This document shows, piece after piece, positions 8,309 to 17,990 of a stretch of DNA of 37,260 bases. Below the pieces are notes generated by a model, which made no database searches, had not been told where the DNA came from, and worked only from the letters and a program-made list of their open reading frames with translations. A program made the translations under genes and the position numbers. The stretch's first letter is position 1. Each line of letters begins with the position of its first letter. Where the stretch lies: positions 1 through 37,260 of the forward strand of contig JAQGIV010000016.1 of NCBI GenBank assembly GCA_028290945.1. Reading direction: 5' to 3'. The stretch comes from Phenylobacterium sp. Lineage in GTDB: Bacteria; Pseudomonadota; Alphaproteobacteria; Caulobacterales; Caulobacteraceae.

Positions 8309-8989
8309 TCAGGGCGCCGAGGCGGCCGTGTGCGGCGCGCCGCCGCTCGTCGGCCGGTAGCCGGCGAAGGTCGCGCCCAGGGAGCGGACCTCGGGCAGGA
8401 TGTAGACGACGCCGCTGGCGCCGGTGAAGGCGGGCCGCACGACCGTGTCGTAGAATTTCGCCGGCACGTTGATACAGCCGTAGGAGATGCGGTTGTCCAG
8501 CGGCGTCGGCGTGGCCAGGCGCTGCAGGCGGCGCTCCTTGGGCTTGGTGGTGATCACCCGGTGCAGGGAGATGGCGTCGGCGTAGTCCACCCAGACCACG
8601 TCCTTGATGCCGAGGTCGGCGCCCAGCGAGGCGACGAAGCGGCCGGCCGGCGTGGTGCGCTCCTCGGGCCGGATGGTCGCCAGCTTGCGCTCGCCGATGC
8701 CGGGGACCGAGTCGTCGCCGCGGGCGAGGCCCAGCAGGGCCGCCGAGGCTCCCCGCAGGCGGCCGTCCGGAGCGAACACGAACAGCCGGGCCTGCACCTT
8801 GTCGATGATGACGAAGGCCATGCCGTGGTTGTCGCCGGAGGCCACGACCCAGTCGGCGACGTCGCGGGCGGGCGGCGAGGCGGCCTGGCCGTGGAAGTCG
8901 GCCCGCCCCGGCCCGGCGGCCGGCGCGGCCGCGGCGGAGGTCCCCGCCAGGCCGGCCGCCAGCAGGGCGAGGAGGAAGGCTCTCCGCAC
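8309..8989 (-). CDS. L,D-transpeptidase family protein (YkuD-type catalytic domain), exported
   Basis: 226 residues with a signal peptide (about 1-22). The active-site motif SYGCINVP (Cys near residue 172) and an upstream His in SLHRVIT (about residue 142) match the YkuD catalytic signature H-x(n)-[ST]-x-G-C-h-N, with Tyr at the usual His/His-like position. Such enzymes form 3-3 peptidoglycan crosslinks or attach proteins to peptidoglycan in the periplasm. The start codon lies 2 nt after the tpsA stop, which suggests coupled translation with a surface exoprotein; whether the products act together is inference. Confidence 0.82.
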   Translation of the reverse strand: MRRAFLLALLAAGLAGTSAAAAPAAGPGRADFHGQAASPPARDVADWVVASGDNHGMAFVIIDKVQARLFVFAPDGRLRGASAALLGLARGDDSVPGIGERKLATIRPEERTTPAGRFVASLGADLGIKDVVWVDYADAISLHRVITTKPKERRLQRLATPTPLDNRISYGCINVPAKFYDTVVRPAFTGASGVVYILPEVRSLGATFAGYRPTSGGAPHTAASAP

Positions 8990-8991
8990 GC

Positions 8992-11331
8992 CTAGTTCCG
9001 GTCCTGCTTGCGCGGGTAGACCGGCGCCACATAGGGGGCCGGCGCGACCACCACGGGGGCCGGGGCCGGCGTCTCGACCACCACCGGCGGCGTGTCGACG
9101 ATCAGCTGCGGCGTCGGCATCCGCACCCCGGGGCCGATGACCGCCAGGATCAGCCCGGCCGGCAGGACCGGCGCGACGGGCGGCAGCTCCGAGATCGGCG
9201 GCGCGACGGTGGCGACCGGGGTGGGCGTGGGAGTCGGGGTCGGCGTCGGCGTGGGGGTCGGAGTCGGCGTGGGCGTGGGCGTGGGCGTCGGGGTTGGGGT
9301 CGGCGTCGGTGTGGGGGTGGGGGTGGGGGTGGGGGTGGGGGTGGGCGTGGGTGTGGGCGTGGGCGTCGCCGCGGTGATCGTGCCCGTCGAGCGGAGCGCG
9401 CCGGTGCAGCAGTTGGAGGCCAGCGCATATTGGCCGGCGCTGGCGCCCGCCAGGGTGTAGCCGCTGTAGGTGATGCCGAGGTTGGCGCCAGCCGCGGCGC
9501 TGTCGAAATTGGCGGTCCCCGACCCGGCCAGGGTGACGCCGGAAGGCGCCCCGATCAGGCTGACCAGGGTGACGGCCGTCGCGCCGTCGGCGACCTTGGT
9601 GGCGGTCGGGAAGACCAGCATGTGCTGGCTGATCGCCGCGCCGCTGGCGAGGGTGAAGCGCGACGAATAGTCGGTCGGCGAGCTGTAGGAGCTCGGGTTG
9701 TAGTTGATGGTGATCGGCGCGTTGGGGCCGGTGACCGCGGCCGAGCCGGCGATGGTCAGGGTCCCGCCGGCCGCCCCGGGACCGGTCCCGCCGTAGCCCG
9801 CCACGAGGAACAGACCCGGCTGCAGGCTGAGGCTCTGCGAGGGGATGCTGCTGCCGCGGGTCAGGACCAGGGCGGCGTTGATGGTGAGGTTGAGCCCGGC
9901 GCAGAGGGTAATGTTGCCGTCGGTGGTGGTCATGGCCGCGATGGTGGCGATGATCACGTTGCGGCCGCCGCTCAGCAGCACGCTGCCGTTGGTGGTGGTG
10001 ATGGCCGCGTTGACGTTGATGTCGCGCGTGCAGCAGACCACGAAGTTGCCGTTGGTGGCGGTGACGGCGGCGTTCACGTTCACGTCGCGATCGGCGTTGA
10101 GCGTCAGGGTCGTGGTGTTGGGCGCCGCGGTCCAGCTGACCGCCTCGTTGAGGTTGATGTCGCCGTTGCCCGGGCTGGCGGTGTGCAGGTTGCTGATCGG
10201 CGGGGTCCCGGCGGTGACGCTGGTCGCGCCCGTCGAGGTGCTGATGATCACGCTGTTGGTCACCAGCAGGGCCGAGAGCGTGGCGCCGGAGATGTTGGCG
10301 CCCGCCGCGATGGTGAAGTCCTGCGGGTCGATCAGCCAGGTTCCGGTCACGCCGAACGGCGCAAGGGTGGTGATCTTGGCGTCGTCGGCGATGTTGACGC
10401 TGGCGGCCGAGGTTTCGATCTTGCCGCCGTCGCCGCCGGTGGGCGCGCTGGCGTCCAGCACGCCGCTGACGTTGACCGAGCCTGAGCCCATGTCGCCCAT
10501 CAGGCTGATGACGCCGCCGCGACCTTCGACGGTGCGGGCCTCGATGACGCCGGTGTTGTTCACCGCGGTGCGGAGCAGGGCGCCGGCCGAGCGCGCGGTC
10601 ATCAGCACCCGTCCGCCGTCGGCGCGGATCAGGCCGCCGTTCTCGGCCAGCGCATCGAGCGCGCCGGCGTCGACGGTCACATTGAGCAGGCCGTCGCCGG
10701 CCACGTCGAGGGTCATGGCCGAGCCGGCGGCCAGCGTCACCGACCCGAGCCGGGCCGAGATCACGCCGGTGTTGTTGACCTGGCCGCCCAGCAGGGCGAC
10801 CGAGCCGCCGTCGGCGACGATCGAGCCGCGGTTGTTCACCGCGCCGGGGCCGGCGTCGGAGAAGCTGTAGCGGCCGGCCATGAAGTCGGCGTCGCGGATC
10901 TGCAGGGTCGAGGCGACGAGGCCGCCGACGTTGACCTGGGCGGTGGTCCCGAACAGCACGCCGTTGGGATTGACCAGGAACACCTGGCCGTTGGCGGAGA
11001 GCCGGCCGAGGATGACCGAGGGATCGGCGCCCAGCACCCGGTTCAGCGCCACCGAATGGGCGTCGGGCTGCACGAACTGGACGCTCTCGCCCTGGCCGAT
11101 GCTGAAGCTCTTCCAGTTGATCGCCGCGTTGGCGGTGGTCTGGTTGATGACCAGGGCGCCCGGCGCGGTCACCGAGATGACCGCCTGGCCGCCGACCACC
11201 ACCCCGTCGCCGGGAATGGCGTAGGCGTTGGTCACCAGGGCCAGCGAGAGCGAGCCCGCCAGGGCGGAGGTGGCGACGAGCCGGGCCCTTTGGCTCCAGG
11301 TGGCGCGCGGGGTGCGGAAGGCGGCGGTCAT
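8992..11331 (-). CDS. TpsA: two-partner-secretion exoprotein (filamentous hemagglutinin N-terminal type) with Thr-Pro repeat
   Basis: 779 residues from the ATG at 11331, which has AAGGA about 8 nt upstream; a longer frame to 11412 overlaps tpsB. Residues 1-38 are an extended signal peptide (ending TNAYA). The TPS secretion domain follows, with AAINWKSFSIGQGESVQF and the hallmark NPNGVLFG (NPNG at 121-124). Then comes beta-helix sequence with repeated G-G-x-V blocks, units of the INVNAAITTTNG type, and a YDG/MBG-like module (about 560-650; TKVADGATAVTLVSL, ITYSGYTLAGASAGQYAL, CC pair). Residues 656-705 are 25 Thr-Pro dipeptides. A Pro/Val/Ala-rich tail ends YPRKQDRN. It is exported by the TpsB encoded just upstream. 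Confidence 0.9.
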   Translation of the reverse strand: MTAAFRTPRATWSQRARLVATSALAGSLSLALVTNAYAIPGDGVVVGGQAVISVTAPGALVINQTTANAAINWKSFSIGQGESVQFVQPDAHSVALNRVLGADPSVILGRLSANGQVFLVNPNGVLFGTTAQVNVGGLVASTLQIRDADFMAGRYSFSDAGPGAVNNRGSIVADGGSVALLGGQVNNTGVISARLGSVTLAAGSAMTLDVAGDGLLNVTVDAGALDALAENGGLIRADGGRVLMTARSAGALLRTAVNNTGVIEARTVEGRGGVISLMGDMGSGSVNVSGVLDASAPTGGDGGKIETSAASVNIADDAKITTLAPFGVTGTWLIDPQDFTIAAGANISGATLSALLVTNSVIISTSTGATSVTAGTPPISNLHTASPGNGDINLNEAVSWTAAPNTTTLTLNADRDVNVNAAVTATNGNFVVCCTRDINVNAAITTTNGSVLLSGGRNVIIATIAAMTTTDGNITLCAGLNLTINAALVLTRGSSIPSQSLSLQPGLFLVAGYGGTGPGAAGGTLTIAGSAAVTGPNAPITINYNPSSYSSPTDYSSRFTLASGAAISQHMLVFPTATKVADGATAVTLVSLIGAPSGVTLAGSGTANFDSAAAGANLGITYSGYTLAGASAGQYALASNCCTGALRSTGTITAATPTPTPTPTPTPTPTPTPTPTPTPTPTPTPTPTPTPTPTPTPTPTPTPTPVATVAPPISELPPVAPVLPAGLILAVIGPGVRMPTPQLIVDTPPVVVETPAPAPVVVAPAPYVAPVYPRKQDRN
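9217..9366 (-). repeat. Hexanucleotide repeat encoding (Thr-Pro)25; G-run-rich on the plus strand
   Basis: 150 bp of degenerate six-base units (GTGGGC, GTGGGG, GTCGGC, GTCGGG, GTGGGA on the plus strand). All units are in frame and read as Thr-Pro on the minus strand. The stretch 9310-9363 has unbroken runs of three to five G separated by one T or GC/GT, so the plus strand could form G-quadruplexes. Gain or loss of units keeps the frame and only changes linker length. Confidence 0.95.
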
Positions 11332-11384
11332 GGCGGATATCCTTGTGACTGAGGGCAGGCGTGCGGTGCGTGCTGACGCCGCCA

Positions 11385-13052
11385 TCAGAAGAATTTCGAG
11401 ACCTGCACCCACACCCGGCCGGAACGGTCGGGGGCGGAGGTGGCGCGCTCGTTGCCGAGCTTCACCGCGTAGGAGACCTTGACCACCAGGTCGTGGGCGT
11501 CGGTCCAGGTGAGGCCGAGGCCGGCGGCGCTGAGGGTCCGGGAGTTGTTCCCCGCCGCCCAGGGCCGCTTGTTGATGGTCACCGAGCCGTTGTCGACGAA
11601 CACCGCGGCGGTCACCTGGCCGCCGGACAGCTCGGAGAGCCGGGCCAGCCGAAGCCGCGCCTCGGCGGTCAGGATGTAGCCCTGGTCGCCATAGGCTTCG
11701 CCCTCGGGATAGGCGCGCACGCCATAGGCGCCGCCGAGCTCCATCTTCTCCGAGGAGTCGAGGTTCTTGGAGGCCAGCTGGCCGCGCGCCGAGCCGTAGA
11801 GCGACCAGGGGCCGCTCAGGGTCTGCAGGCGGGCCACCTCGAAGGCCAGCTTGTTGTAGCTGCCCTGGGTGCGCGCGGTGACGGCGTCGATGGCCCGCAC
11901 CTGCGGCGTCTTGATGTTGAGGTCGCCCAGCGACCAGTTGGCCGACCAGGTGGTCCAGCCGCCGCCGCCGAAGCCGTCGCGATGGTCGCCGGCCAGGCCC
12001 AGCATCGCCACGTGGGCGGTCTTGTCGGTCACCGAGGCGGTCGAGCCGACCTTGTCCCTGAAGGTCCGGAAGTCGTAGTCGGCGAGCGCATAGAGGTCGG
12101 TGTCGCGCGAGCGGATCAGCGGATAGCTGCCGTAGAGGCTGGCGATGTCCACCGTGCCGCTGGCGTGCAGGGGCGAGAACTCCCGCCCGAGCCGGTAGCT
12201 CAGATGGGCGTAGGCGACGCCGAGGGTCAGGTCCTGGACCTGCGCCTGGTAGCTGCCGCGGATGTAGTTCAGGCCCGAGCCGGCGGTGAGCACCCGCAGG
12301 CTGGCGACGTCGCCATGCCCGGTCGGCTCGTTGAAATTGATCGTCGCGCCGCCGCGGTATTCACCGGTGTAGCGATTGCCGGCGTTGTCGGCCTCCAGGC
12401 TGCCGGTGACGCGGCGCCCGGGGGTCAGATCGACCAGCAGGTCGGAGGTTCCGACCACGGCGCCCGGGGTCAGGGTGGACTTCACCGCCACGCCCGGCAG
12501 GTCGGAGAGCAGCAGCAGGCGGCGCTCCAGCGGCGCGGTGGCGACCACGTCGCCGGGTTCGAGGCCGGCCAGCACGCTGCGCGCCAGGTGGTCGGAGACG
12601 TTGGTCTGGTTGCCGAGCGCGACCTTGCCGTAGCGGCCCTCGATGACTTCGATGGTGACGGCGCCGTCGCGGATGTCCTGCGCCGGCACATAGGCCTGGG
12701 CGACGAAGTAGCCGTGGGCGTTGTAGAAGGCGGTGATCCGCCCCGCGATAGCCCGCAGGCCGGCGAGATCGAGCTCTGCGCCCGGCTGGAAGCCGGCCGC
12801 GGCGATCAGCTCAGCCTCGGGGAAGCGGGTCTCCCCGGTCACATGCAGCGCCCGCACCACGAAGCGGGGACCGGCGGCCTCCGGGGCGGCCGGCGCCTGG
12901 CCGCGCTCGATGCGGATGTCGGGGATCGATTTCGGCTGGGCCGGCGCCGGGGGAATTTGCTGAAGCTGCGCGCCGCCGCCGACGGTCGGCTGGGCGAACG
13001 CGCTCGACGAGGCGGCCGCCAGCAAGGTGGCCGTGATGAGTGCCAATTTCAT
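11385..13052 (-). CDS. TpsB: ShlB/FhaC/HecB family outer-membrane transporter
   Basis: 555 residues. Signal peptide residues 1-20 (cleavage after AFA), a Pro-rich linker, and one or two POTRA modules (about 60-200; FVVRALHVTGETRFPEAEL, then YNAHGYFVAQAYVPAQDI and GAVTIEVIEGRYGKVAL). Then a 16-strand type beta-barrel to the C-terminal Phe. GVRAYPEGEAYGDQGY is the loop-6 VRGY/F motif of the Omp85/TpsB superfamily, here VRAY. It moves TpsA across the outer membrane without ATP. tpsA starts 53 nt downstream. No strong ribosome binding site precedes the ATG at 13052, and the AT-rich gap behind it is probably its control region. Confidence 0.93.
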   Translation of the reverse strand: MKLALITATLLAAASSSAFAQPTVGGGAQLQQIPPAPAQPKSIPDIRIERGQAPAAPEAAGPRFVVRALHVTGETRFPEAELIAAAGFQPGAELDLAGLRAIAGRITAFYNAHGYFVAQAYVPAQDIRDGAVTIEVIEGRYGKVALGNQTNVSDHLARSVLAGLEPGDVVATAPLERRLLLLSDLPGVAVKSTLTPGAVVGTSDLLVDLTPGRRVTGSLEADNAGNRYTGEYRGGATINFNEPTGHGDVASLRVLTAGSGLNYIRGSYQAQVQDLTLGVAYAHLSYRLGREFSPLHASGTVDIASLYGSYPLIRSRDTDLYALADYDFRTFRDKVGSTASVTDKTAHVAMLGLAGDHRDGFGGGGWTTWSANWSLGDLNIKTPQVRAIDAVTARTQGSYNKLAFEVARLQTLSGPWSLYGSARGQLASKNLDSSEKMELGGAYGVRAYPEGEAYGDQGYILTAEARLRLARLSELSGGQVTAAVFVDNGSVTINKRPWAAGNNSRTLSAAGLGLTWTDAHDLVVKVSYAVKLGNERATSAPDRSGRVWVQVSKFF

Positions 13053-13368
13053 GATAGGTTACGCCCGTGCCATCATTAGAAATTGGAAAATTTCTATTCG
13101 ATGAACTTGTGATAAATGCCCTCCAAGCTTAAGCGTTCCATTGGTGAGAGATAATTGTTTCGAAGTTTTTCGGGCCACTTTACGGATCGAAATAAATCCA
13201 CATCGGCATTTATTATTATTGGAGACCGCCGATTTATAAAGCTTCCTCGCAAATGTTATACTTCGAATATTTCATCATATCAAAAGATAGACCGGCGGCC
13301 CGAGGCAACCGGCTTCGGCAAGCGCGCGGTCGCAGAGGCGCAGGTGTGGGCGGCGCGTTTGGGGGCGC
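13053..13368. other. AT-rich intergenic region upstream of tpsB
   Basis: This 316-nt gap lies between the tpsB start and the stop of the YbjQ-like gene. Bases about 13075-13295 are strikingly AT-rich (for example AAATTGGAAAATTTC and TTTATTATTATT) against GC-rich coding sequence on both sides. No credible gene is seen; an 87-codon plus-strand frame (13155-13418) has no ribosome binding site and no coding look. It probably holds the tpsBA promoter and could be a target of AT-preferring regulators, but no operator can be named. Confidence 0.7.
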
Positions 13369-13689
13369 TCAGGCCCGCTGGATCTTCACGGCCGTGCCGT
13401 AGGCGAGCACCTCGGTGACGCCCTCCATGATCTCGTTGGCGTCGTAGTACATGGCGATGACTGCGTCGGCGCCCATCTCCTGGGCATGCGCGACCATCAG
13501 GTCGTAGGCCTCCTGGCGGGCCCGCTCGGCGAGCTCGGTATAGATCGAGAGGTTGCCGCCGAAGATCGACTGGATCGCCCCGCCGAGGTTGCCGAGCGCG
13601 CTGCGCGAGCGGACGGTGATGCCGCGCACCACGCCCAGGTGCTTGGTGACCACATAGCCGGCCAGGTCGTTGGTGGTGGCGACGATCAT
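13369..13689 (-). CDS. YbjQ/UPF0145 family protein (heavy-metal-binding domain fold)
   Basis: 106 residues from the ATG at 13689. TTNDLAGYVVTKHLGVVRGI and MGADAVIAMYYDANEI with the end VLAYGTAVKI are typical of the UPF0145/YbjQ (DUF74) family, small pentameric proteins of unknown role. The longer frame upstream overlaps fumC antisense and is rejected. The gene is divergent from fumC with 120 nt between starts. Confidence 0.88.
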   Translation of the reverse strand: MIVATTNDLAGYVVTKHLGVVRGITVRSRSALGNLGGAIQSIFGGNLSIYTELAERARQEAYDLMVAHAQEMGADAVIAMYYDANEIMEGVTEVLAYGTAVKIQRA

Positions 13690-13809
13690 GATGACGAGCC
13701 CCTCGCGATGAGGCCTCCGGTATATCGCCGCCTCGCCAGCTGCGCCACGGGCGTTGCGGACCGCTCCCGTCGCCGCTAGACCGCCGCCAGCGACGCTCCG
13801 GAGACCGCG

Positions 13810-15213
<1,404 letters not shown>

Positions 15214-15256
15214 GGACCGCCATTGACCCCGCGCGCGAACCGGCGCGTGAAGGTCC

Positions 15257-15502
15257 ATGGCCAAGGAAACCGTCTACATCGTGCAGTCCTATGTCGCGGG
15301 CCGCGGCAAGGGGCTGAAGGCCGAGCAGCAGGTCGGCTGCAAGAGCGCCGCCGAGGCGCTGCGCAAGGCTGAGCGGCTGGGACCGCTGCGCGAGGGCGTG
15401 GTGGCCTTCTCGGCCACGGCCGACACCGAGCTCGGCGACTATGACGAGAACCCGGTGATCCTGTTCAAGGCTGGCCGGCTGCCCTTCCCGTTCGCGGACT
15501 AG
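15257..15502 (+). CDS. Conserved small hypothetical protein
   Basis: 81 residues, no signal or membrane segment. MAKETVYIVQSYVAGRGKGL then KSAAEALRKAERLG and VVAFSATADTELGDYDENPVIL suggest a small alpha/beta protein. I have no function for it. The ATG at 15257 has GAAGG 3-7 nt upstream, and codon use matches the neighbours. It is probably read from the fumC transcript. Confidence 0.7.
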   Translation: MAKETVYIVQSYVAGRGKGLKAEQQVGCKSAAEALRKAERLGPLREGVVAFSATADTELGDYDENPVILFKAGRLPFPFAD

Positions 15503-15557
15503 GGGCGCTGGATCCGCCCGAGGTGACGGTGGCGGCCGAAGCGGGTAGGATTCTGCA

Positions 15558-15794
15558 ATGGGCAAGATCGAACCGAAGATCGATCCGGAACTTCTGGCGC
15601 AGGCCCAGGAAGCTGGCGTTCCCGTGGACCAGGTGATCGAAGACGCCCTACGGCGCGCCTTGCTGAAGGCCGACAAGGCTGGCGCGGACGCCCGGGCCGC
15701 GAAATGGGCTGAGGACAACGCCGAGGCGATCAAAGACTACAACCGCCGCATTCGCCAACGCGGCGTATTCAGCGCCGGGTTCCGGACCTGGTAA
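15558..15794 (+). CDS. ccdA: CcdA-family antitoxin
   Basis: 78 residues. IDPELLAQAQEAGVPVDQVIEDALRRAL is a ribbon-helix-helix-like N-terminal DNA-binding and dimer region, and the C-terminal AKWAEDNAEAIKDYNRRIRQRGVF is the CcdA segment that wraps the toxin (WxxEN...I..YN...E/RxxG). The stop codon abuts the ccdB TTG start, so translation is coupled. Third-base composition is a little more AT-rich than fumC, consistent with acquisition. Confidence 0.88.
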   Translation: MGKIEPKIDPELLAQAQEAGVPVDQVIEDALRRALLKADKAGADARAAKWAEDNAEAIKDYNRRIRQRGVFSAGFRTW

Positions 15795-16103
15795 TTGCGA
15801 CAGTTCGACGTCCTGCAGAACCCCAACGTCGAAACGCGTCCCTACCCGCCCTTCGTGATTGTCTTGCAGTCCCACCACCTGGATCCGCTGGCCACCATCT
15901 TCCTCGCGCCGCCGGTGGTCGATGCCGAGAGGCAGATGTCGTCTCTTGATATCGCGATTGAATTCCAAGGTCGGCGGCTTGTGCTGGCTGAGGCGGAGGC
16001 GGCCGGCGTGCCTCGGCAAGGCCTAGGTCGGTCGCTCGGCTCCGTCGTGGAGCATGAAGAGGAAATCCGACGCGCGTTTGATCGGCTGATGACCGGCTTC
16101 TAG
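15795..16103 (+). CDS. ccdB: CcdB-family toxin (gyrase inhibitor type)
   Basis: 102 residues from a TTG directly after the ccdA TAA. MRQFDVLQNPN at the start, PYPPFVIVLQSHHLD, and the family end FDRLMTGF match CcdB. CcdB poisons DNA gyrase when CcdA is lost; the C-terminal residues that contact gyrase in the F-plasmid protein (W-G-I) are replaced by TGF here, as is often seen in chromosomal members. Gyrase as target is inferred from family. The last 4 nt overlap the stop of the minus-strand prenyl synthase gene. Confidence 0.88.
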   Translation: MRQFDVLQNPNVETRPYPPFVIVLQSHHLDPLATIFLAPPVVDAERQMSSLDIAIEFQGRRLVLAEAEAAGVPRQGLGRSLGSVVEHEEEIRRAFDRLMTGF

Positions 16104-17107
16104 GCCCGCCGGAGCACCGCGAAGTCGGCGAGGTCCTCCAGCGCTGGGCGCCAGGCGTTGGCGCCGAAGTCGGCGAGCGCGGCCTTGGCGCTGGCGGCAT
16201 AGCCGGCGGCCAGCGCCAGGGTGGCGTCCAGCGCCCCGGTCTGGCGCATCAGCTCGCGGGCGCGTTCGAAGTCGCCGTCGGCCTGATCGCGGCGGTCGAC
16301 GGTGCGGACCCAGAACTCCCGCTCGGTCGGCGTGCGGGCCATGGCCAGCAGCAGCGGCAACGTCGCCTTGCCCTCCCGGAAGTCGTCGCCGGGGTTCTTG
16401 CCGAGCGTCGCGCTGTCGCCGGAGTAATCGAGGGCGTCGTCGACCAGCTGGAAGGCGAGGCCCAGGTCCTGGCCGTACTGGCGCAGCGCCCGGCAGCGCT
16501 CGGGCGGGGCGCCGGCCGAGACCGCGCCGGCCTCGGCGGCGGCGGCGAACAGCTCGGCGGTCTTGGCGCGGATGATGTCCAGATAGACCTCCTGGGAAAG
16601 GTCCATGTCGTGGGCGCGGGTGAGCTGCAGCACCTCACCCTCGGCGATCACGCGGCTGGCGCGGGCGAGGATCTCCAGCGCCGGCATGGAGCCCGAGCCG
16701 ACCATCAGCTCGAAGGCGCGGGCGAACAGGAAATCGCCGACCAGCACGCTGGAGGGCGCGCCCCAGATCAGGTGGGCGGCGACGCGGCCGCGGCGGAGCT
16801 GCGATGAATCCACCACATCGTCGTGCAGCAGTGTGGCGGTGTGGATGAACTCGACGGCGGCGGCGAGCTTCAGGCAGGCGTCGTCGCGGGCCCCGGCCAG
16901 CCTGGCGGCGGCGACGGTGAGCAGCGGGCGCAGCCGCTTGGCGGAGCCGGCGATCAGGTGGTCGGCCAGCGCCGGGATCACCGGCACGGGGCTGTCCATG
17001 TGCCGCCGGATCAGGGCGTCCACGGCGGCCATGTCCGGCGCCGCCAGCGCAAGCAGCCCGTCGAGGGACGGCGGCTTTTCGGCAAGGGCCGTGCGAGCGG
17101 CTTCCAC
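16100..17107 (-). CDS. Trans-polyprenyl diphosphate synthase (octaprenyl/decaprenyl type)
   Basis: 335 residues from a GTG at 17107. The two Asp-rich motifs are DDVVD at 96-100 (first, FARM) and DDALD at 223-227 (second, SARM); RRGRVAAHLIWGAPSSVLVGD and GKNPGDDFREGKATLPLLLA are also typical. The enzyme makes the long isoprenoid tail of ubiquinone from FPP/GGPP and IPP. In alphaproteobacteria this is usually the C50 chain (IspB/DdsA type), but chain length cannot be read here. A weak promoter candidate, TTGACC-N18-ATTGTC, lies at 17196-17167. Its stop overlaps ccdB. Confidence 0.92.
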   Translation of the reverse strand: MEAARTALAEKPPSLDGLLALAAPDMAAVDALIRRHMDSPVPVIPALADHLIAGSAKRLRPLLTVAAARLAGARDDACLKLAAAVEFIHTATLLHDDVVDSSQLRRGRVAAHLIWGAPSSVLVGDFLFARAFELMVGSGSMPALEILARASRVIAEGEVLQLTRAHDMDLSQEVYLDIIRAKTAELFAAAAEAGAVSAGAPPERCRALRQYGQDLGLAFQLVDDALDYSGDSATLGKNPGDDFREGKATLPLLLAMARTPTEREFWVRTVDRRDQADGDFERARELMRQTGALDATLALAAGYAASAKAALADFGANAWRPALEDLADFAVLRRA

Positions 17108-17249
17108 TAAGACCTCAAGCTCCAGGCTTCGGCGGGGCCGGGGGGTGGCCGGCCGCCGTTGCGGGGGACAATGGTGACGCGGTAGGCCACGGTCAAGCGA
17201 CCCACACGTGCTAGGTCCACCTTACACCAATTGGGTTTGAGGCGGCGCG

Positions 17250-17990
17250 ATGGACGAGATGACGGACGACACCGTGCTCGACGGCCGCGTGAAGCTGCGC
17301 CAGCCGGCCCGCGGCTATCGGGCGGGCGTGGATGCGGCCCTGCTGGCGGCGGCCTGCGACGCGGGGCCCGGCGAGCGGGTGATCGAGGCAGGCTGCGGGG
17401 CCGGCGGGGCGCTGCTGGCCGCGGCCACGCGGCGTGCAGGCGCAAGCTTCGTGGGCATCGAGCGCGACCCGAAGGCGGCGGCGCTGGCGCGGGAGAACGC
17501 GGCCGTGAACGGACTCTCGGACCGCGTGGCGGTGATCGACGGCGACGTCGTGCATCGCTTCGCCGGCCTGGGGCTGGAGCCGTTCGACGCGGCGCTGGCC
17601 AATCCGCCGTTCTTCGACGATCCCACCGCGCTGCGCGGCCCCGCGGAGGCCCGCCGCGCGGCCTGGATGGCCGACGACGGCCTGTCGGCCTGGACGGGGT
17701 TCCTGACCAAGGCCGTGCGCGAGGGCGGGAGCATCACCTTGATCCACCGCGCTGACCGGCTGGCCGATATCCTGGCGCTGCTGGGCGACAAGGCCGGCTC
17801 CTGCCAGGTGCGGCCGGTGCACTCCTTCGCCGACGAGCCCGCAAAGAGGGTGCTGGTGCGGGCGATCAAGACCGGCAAGGCGCCGCTGAAACTGCTGCCC
17901 GCCCTGGTGCTGCACGGCCGCGACGGCGGCAAGCATACGGAAGAGGCCGAGGCGATCCTGCGCGGCCGGGCCGCCCTCGCCTGGGACTAG
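17250..17990 (+). CDS. TrmN6-like SAM-dependent methyltransferase
   Basis: 246 residues. KLRQPARGYRAGVDAALLAAA, the SAM motif VIEAGCGAGGALLA (44-57), IERDPKAAALARENAAVN and the NPPF motif at 118-121 match the family of tRNA1(Val) adenine-N6 methyltransferases (YfiC/TrmN6). NPPF is characteristic of N6-adenine or glutamine methylation. The exact RNA substrate is inferred. The ATG at 17250 has GAGG 8 nt upstream. Convergent overlap of 4 nt with the GNAT gene at 17987. Confidence 0.88.
   Translation: MDEMTDDTVLDGRVKLRQPARGYRAGVDAALLAAACDAGPGERVIEAGCGAGGALLAAATRRAGASFVGIERDPKAAALARENAAVNGLSDRVAVIDGDVVHRFAGLGLEPFDAALANPPFFDDPTALRGPAEARRAAWMADDGLSAWTGFLTKAVREGGSITLIHRADRLADILALLGDKAGSCQVRPVHSFADEPAKRVLVRAIKTGKAPLKLLPALVLHGRDGGKHTEEAEAILRGRAALAWD

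Noticed and set aside
9217..9366. CRISPR-like array
   Set aside because: The repeat is a continuous 6-bp unit within a coding sequence, with no spacers and no cas genes.
13155..13418. 87-codon frame in the AT-rich gap
   Set aside because: No ribosome binding site, no family pattern, and the second half overlaps the end of the YbjQ-like gene antisense.
17107..17445. Minus-strand frame whose stop overlaps the prenyl synthase GTG start, suggesting coupling
   Set aside because: It is antisense to the first part of the methyltransferase gene and has Pro/Arg shadow composition.
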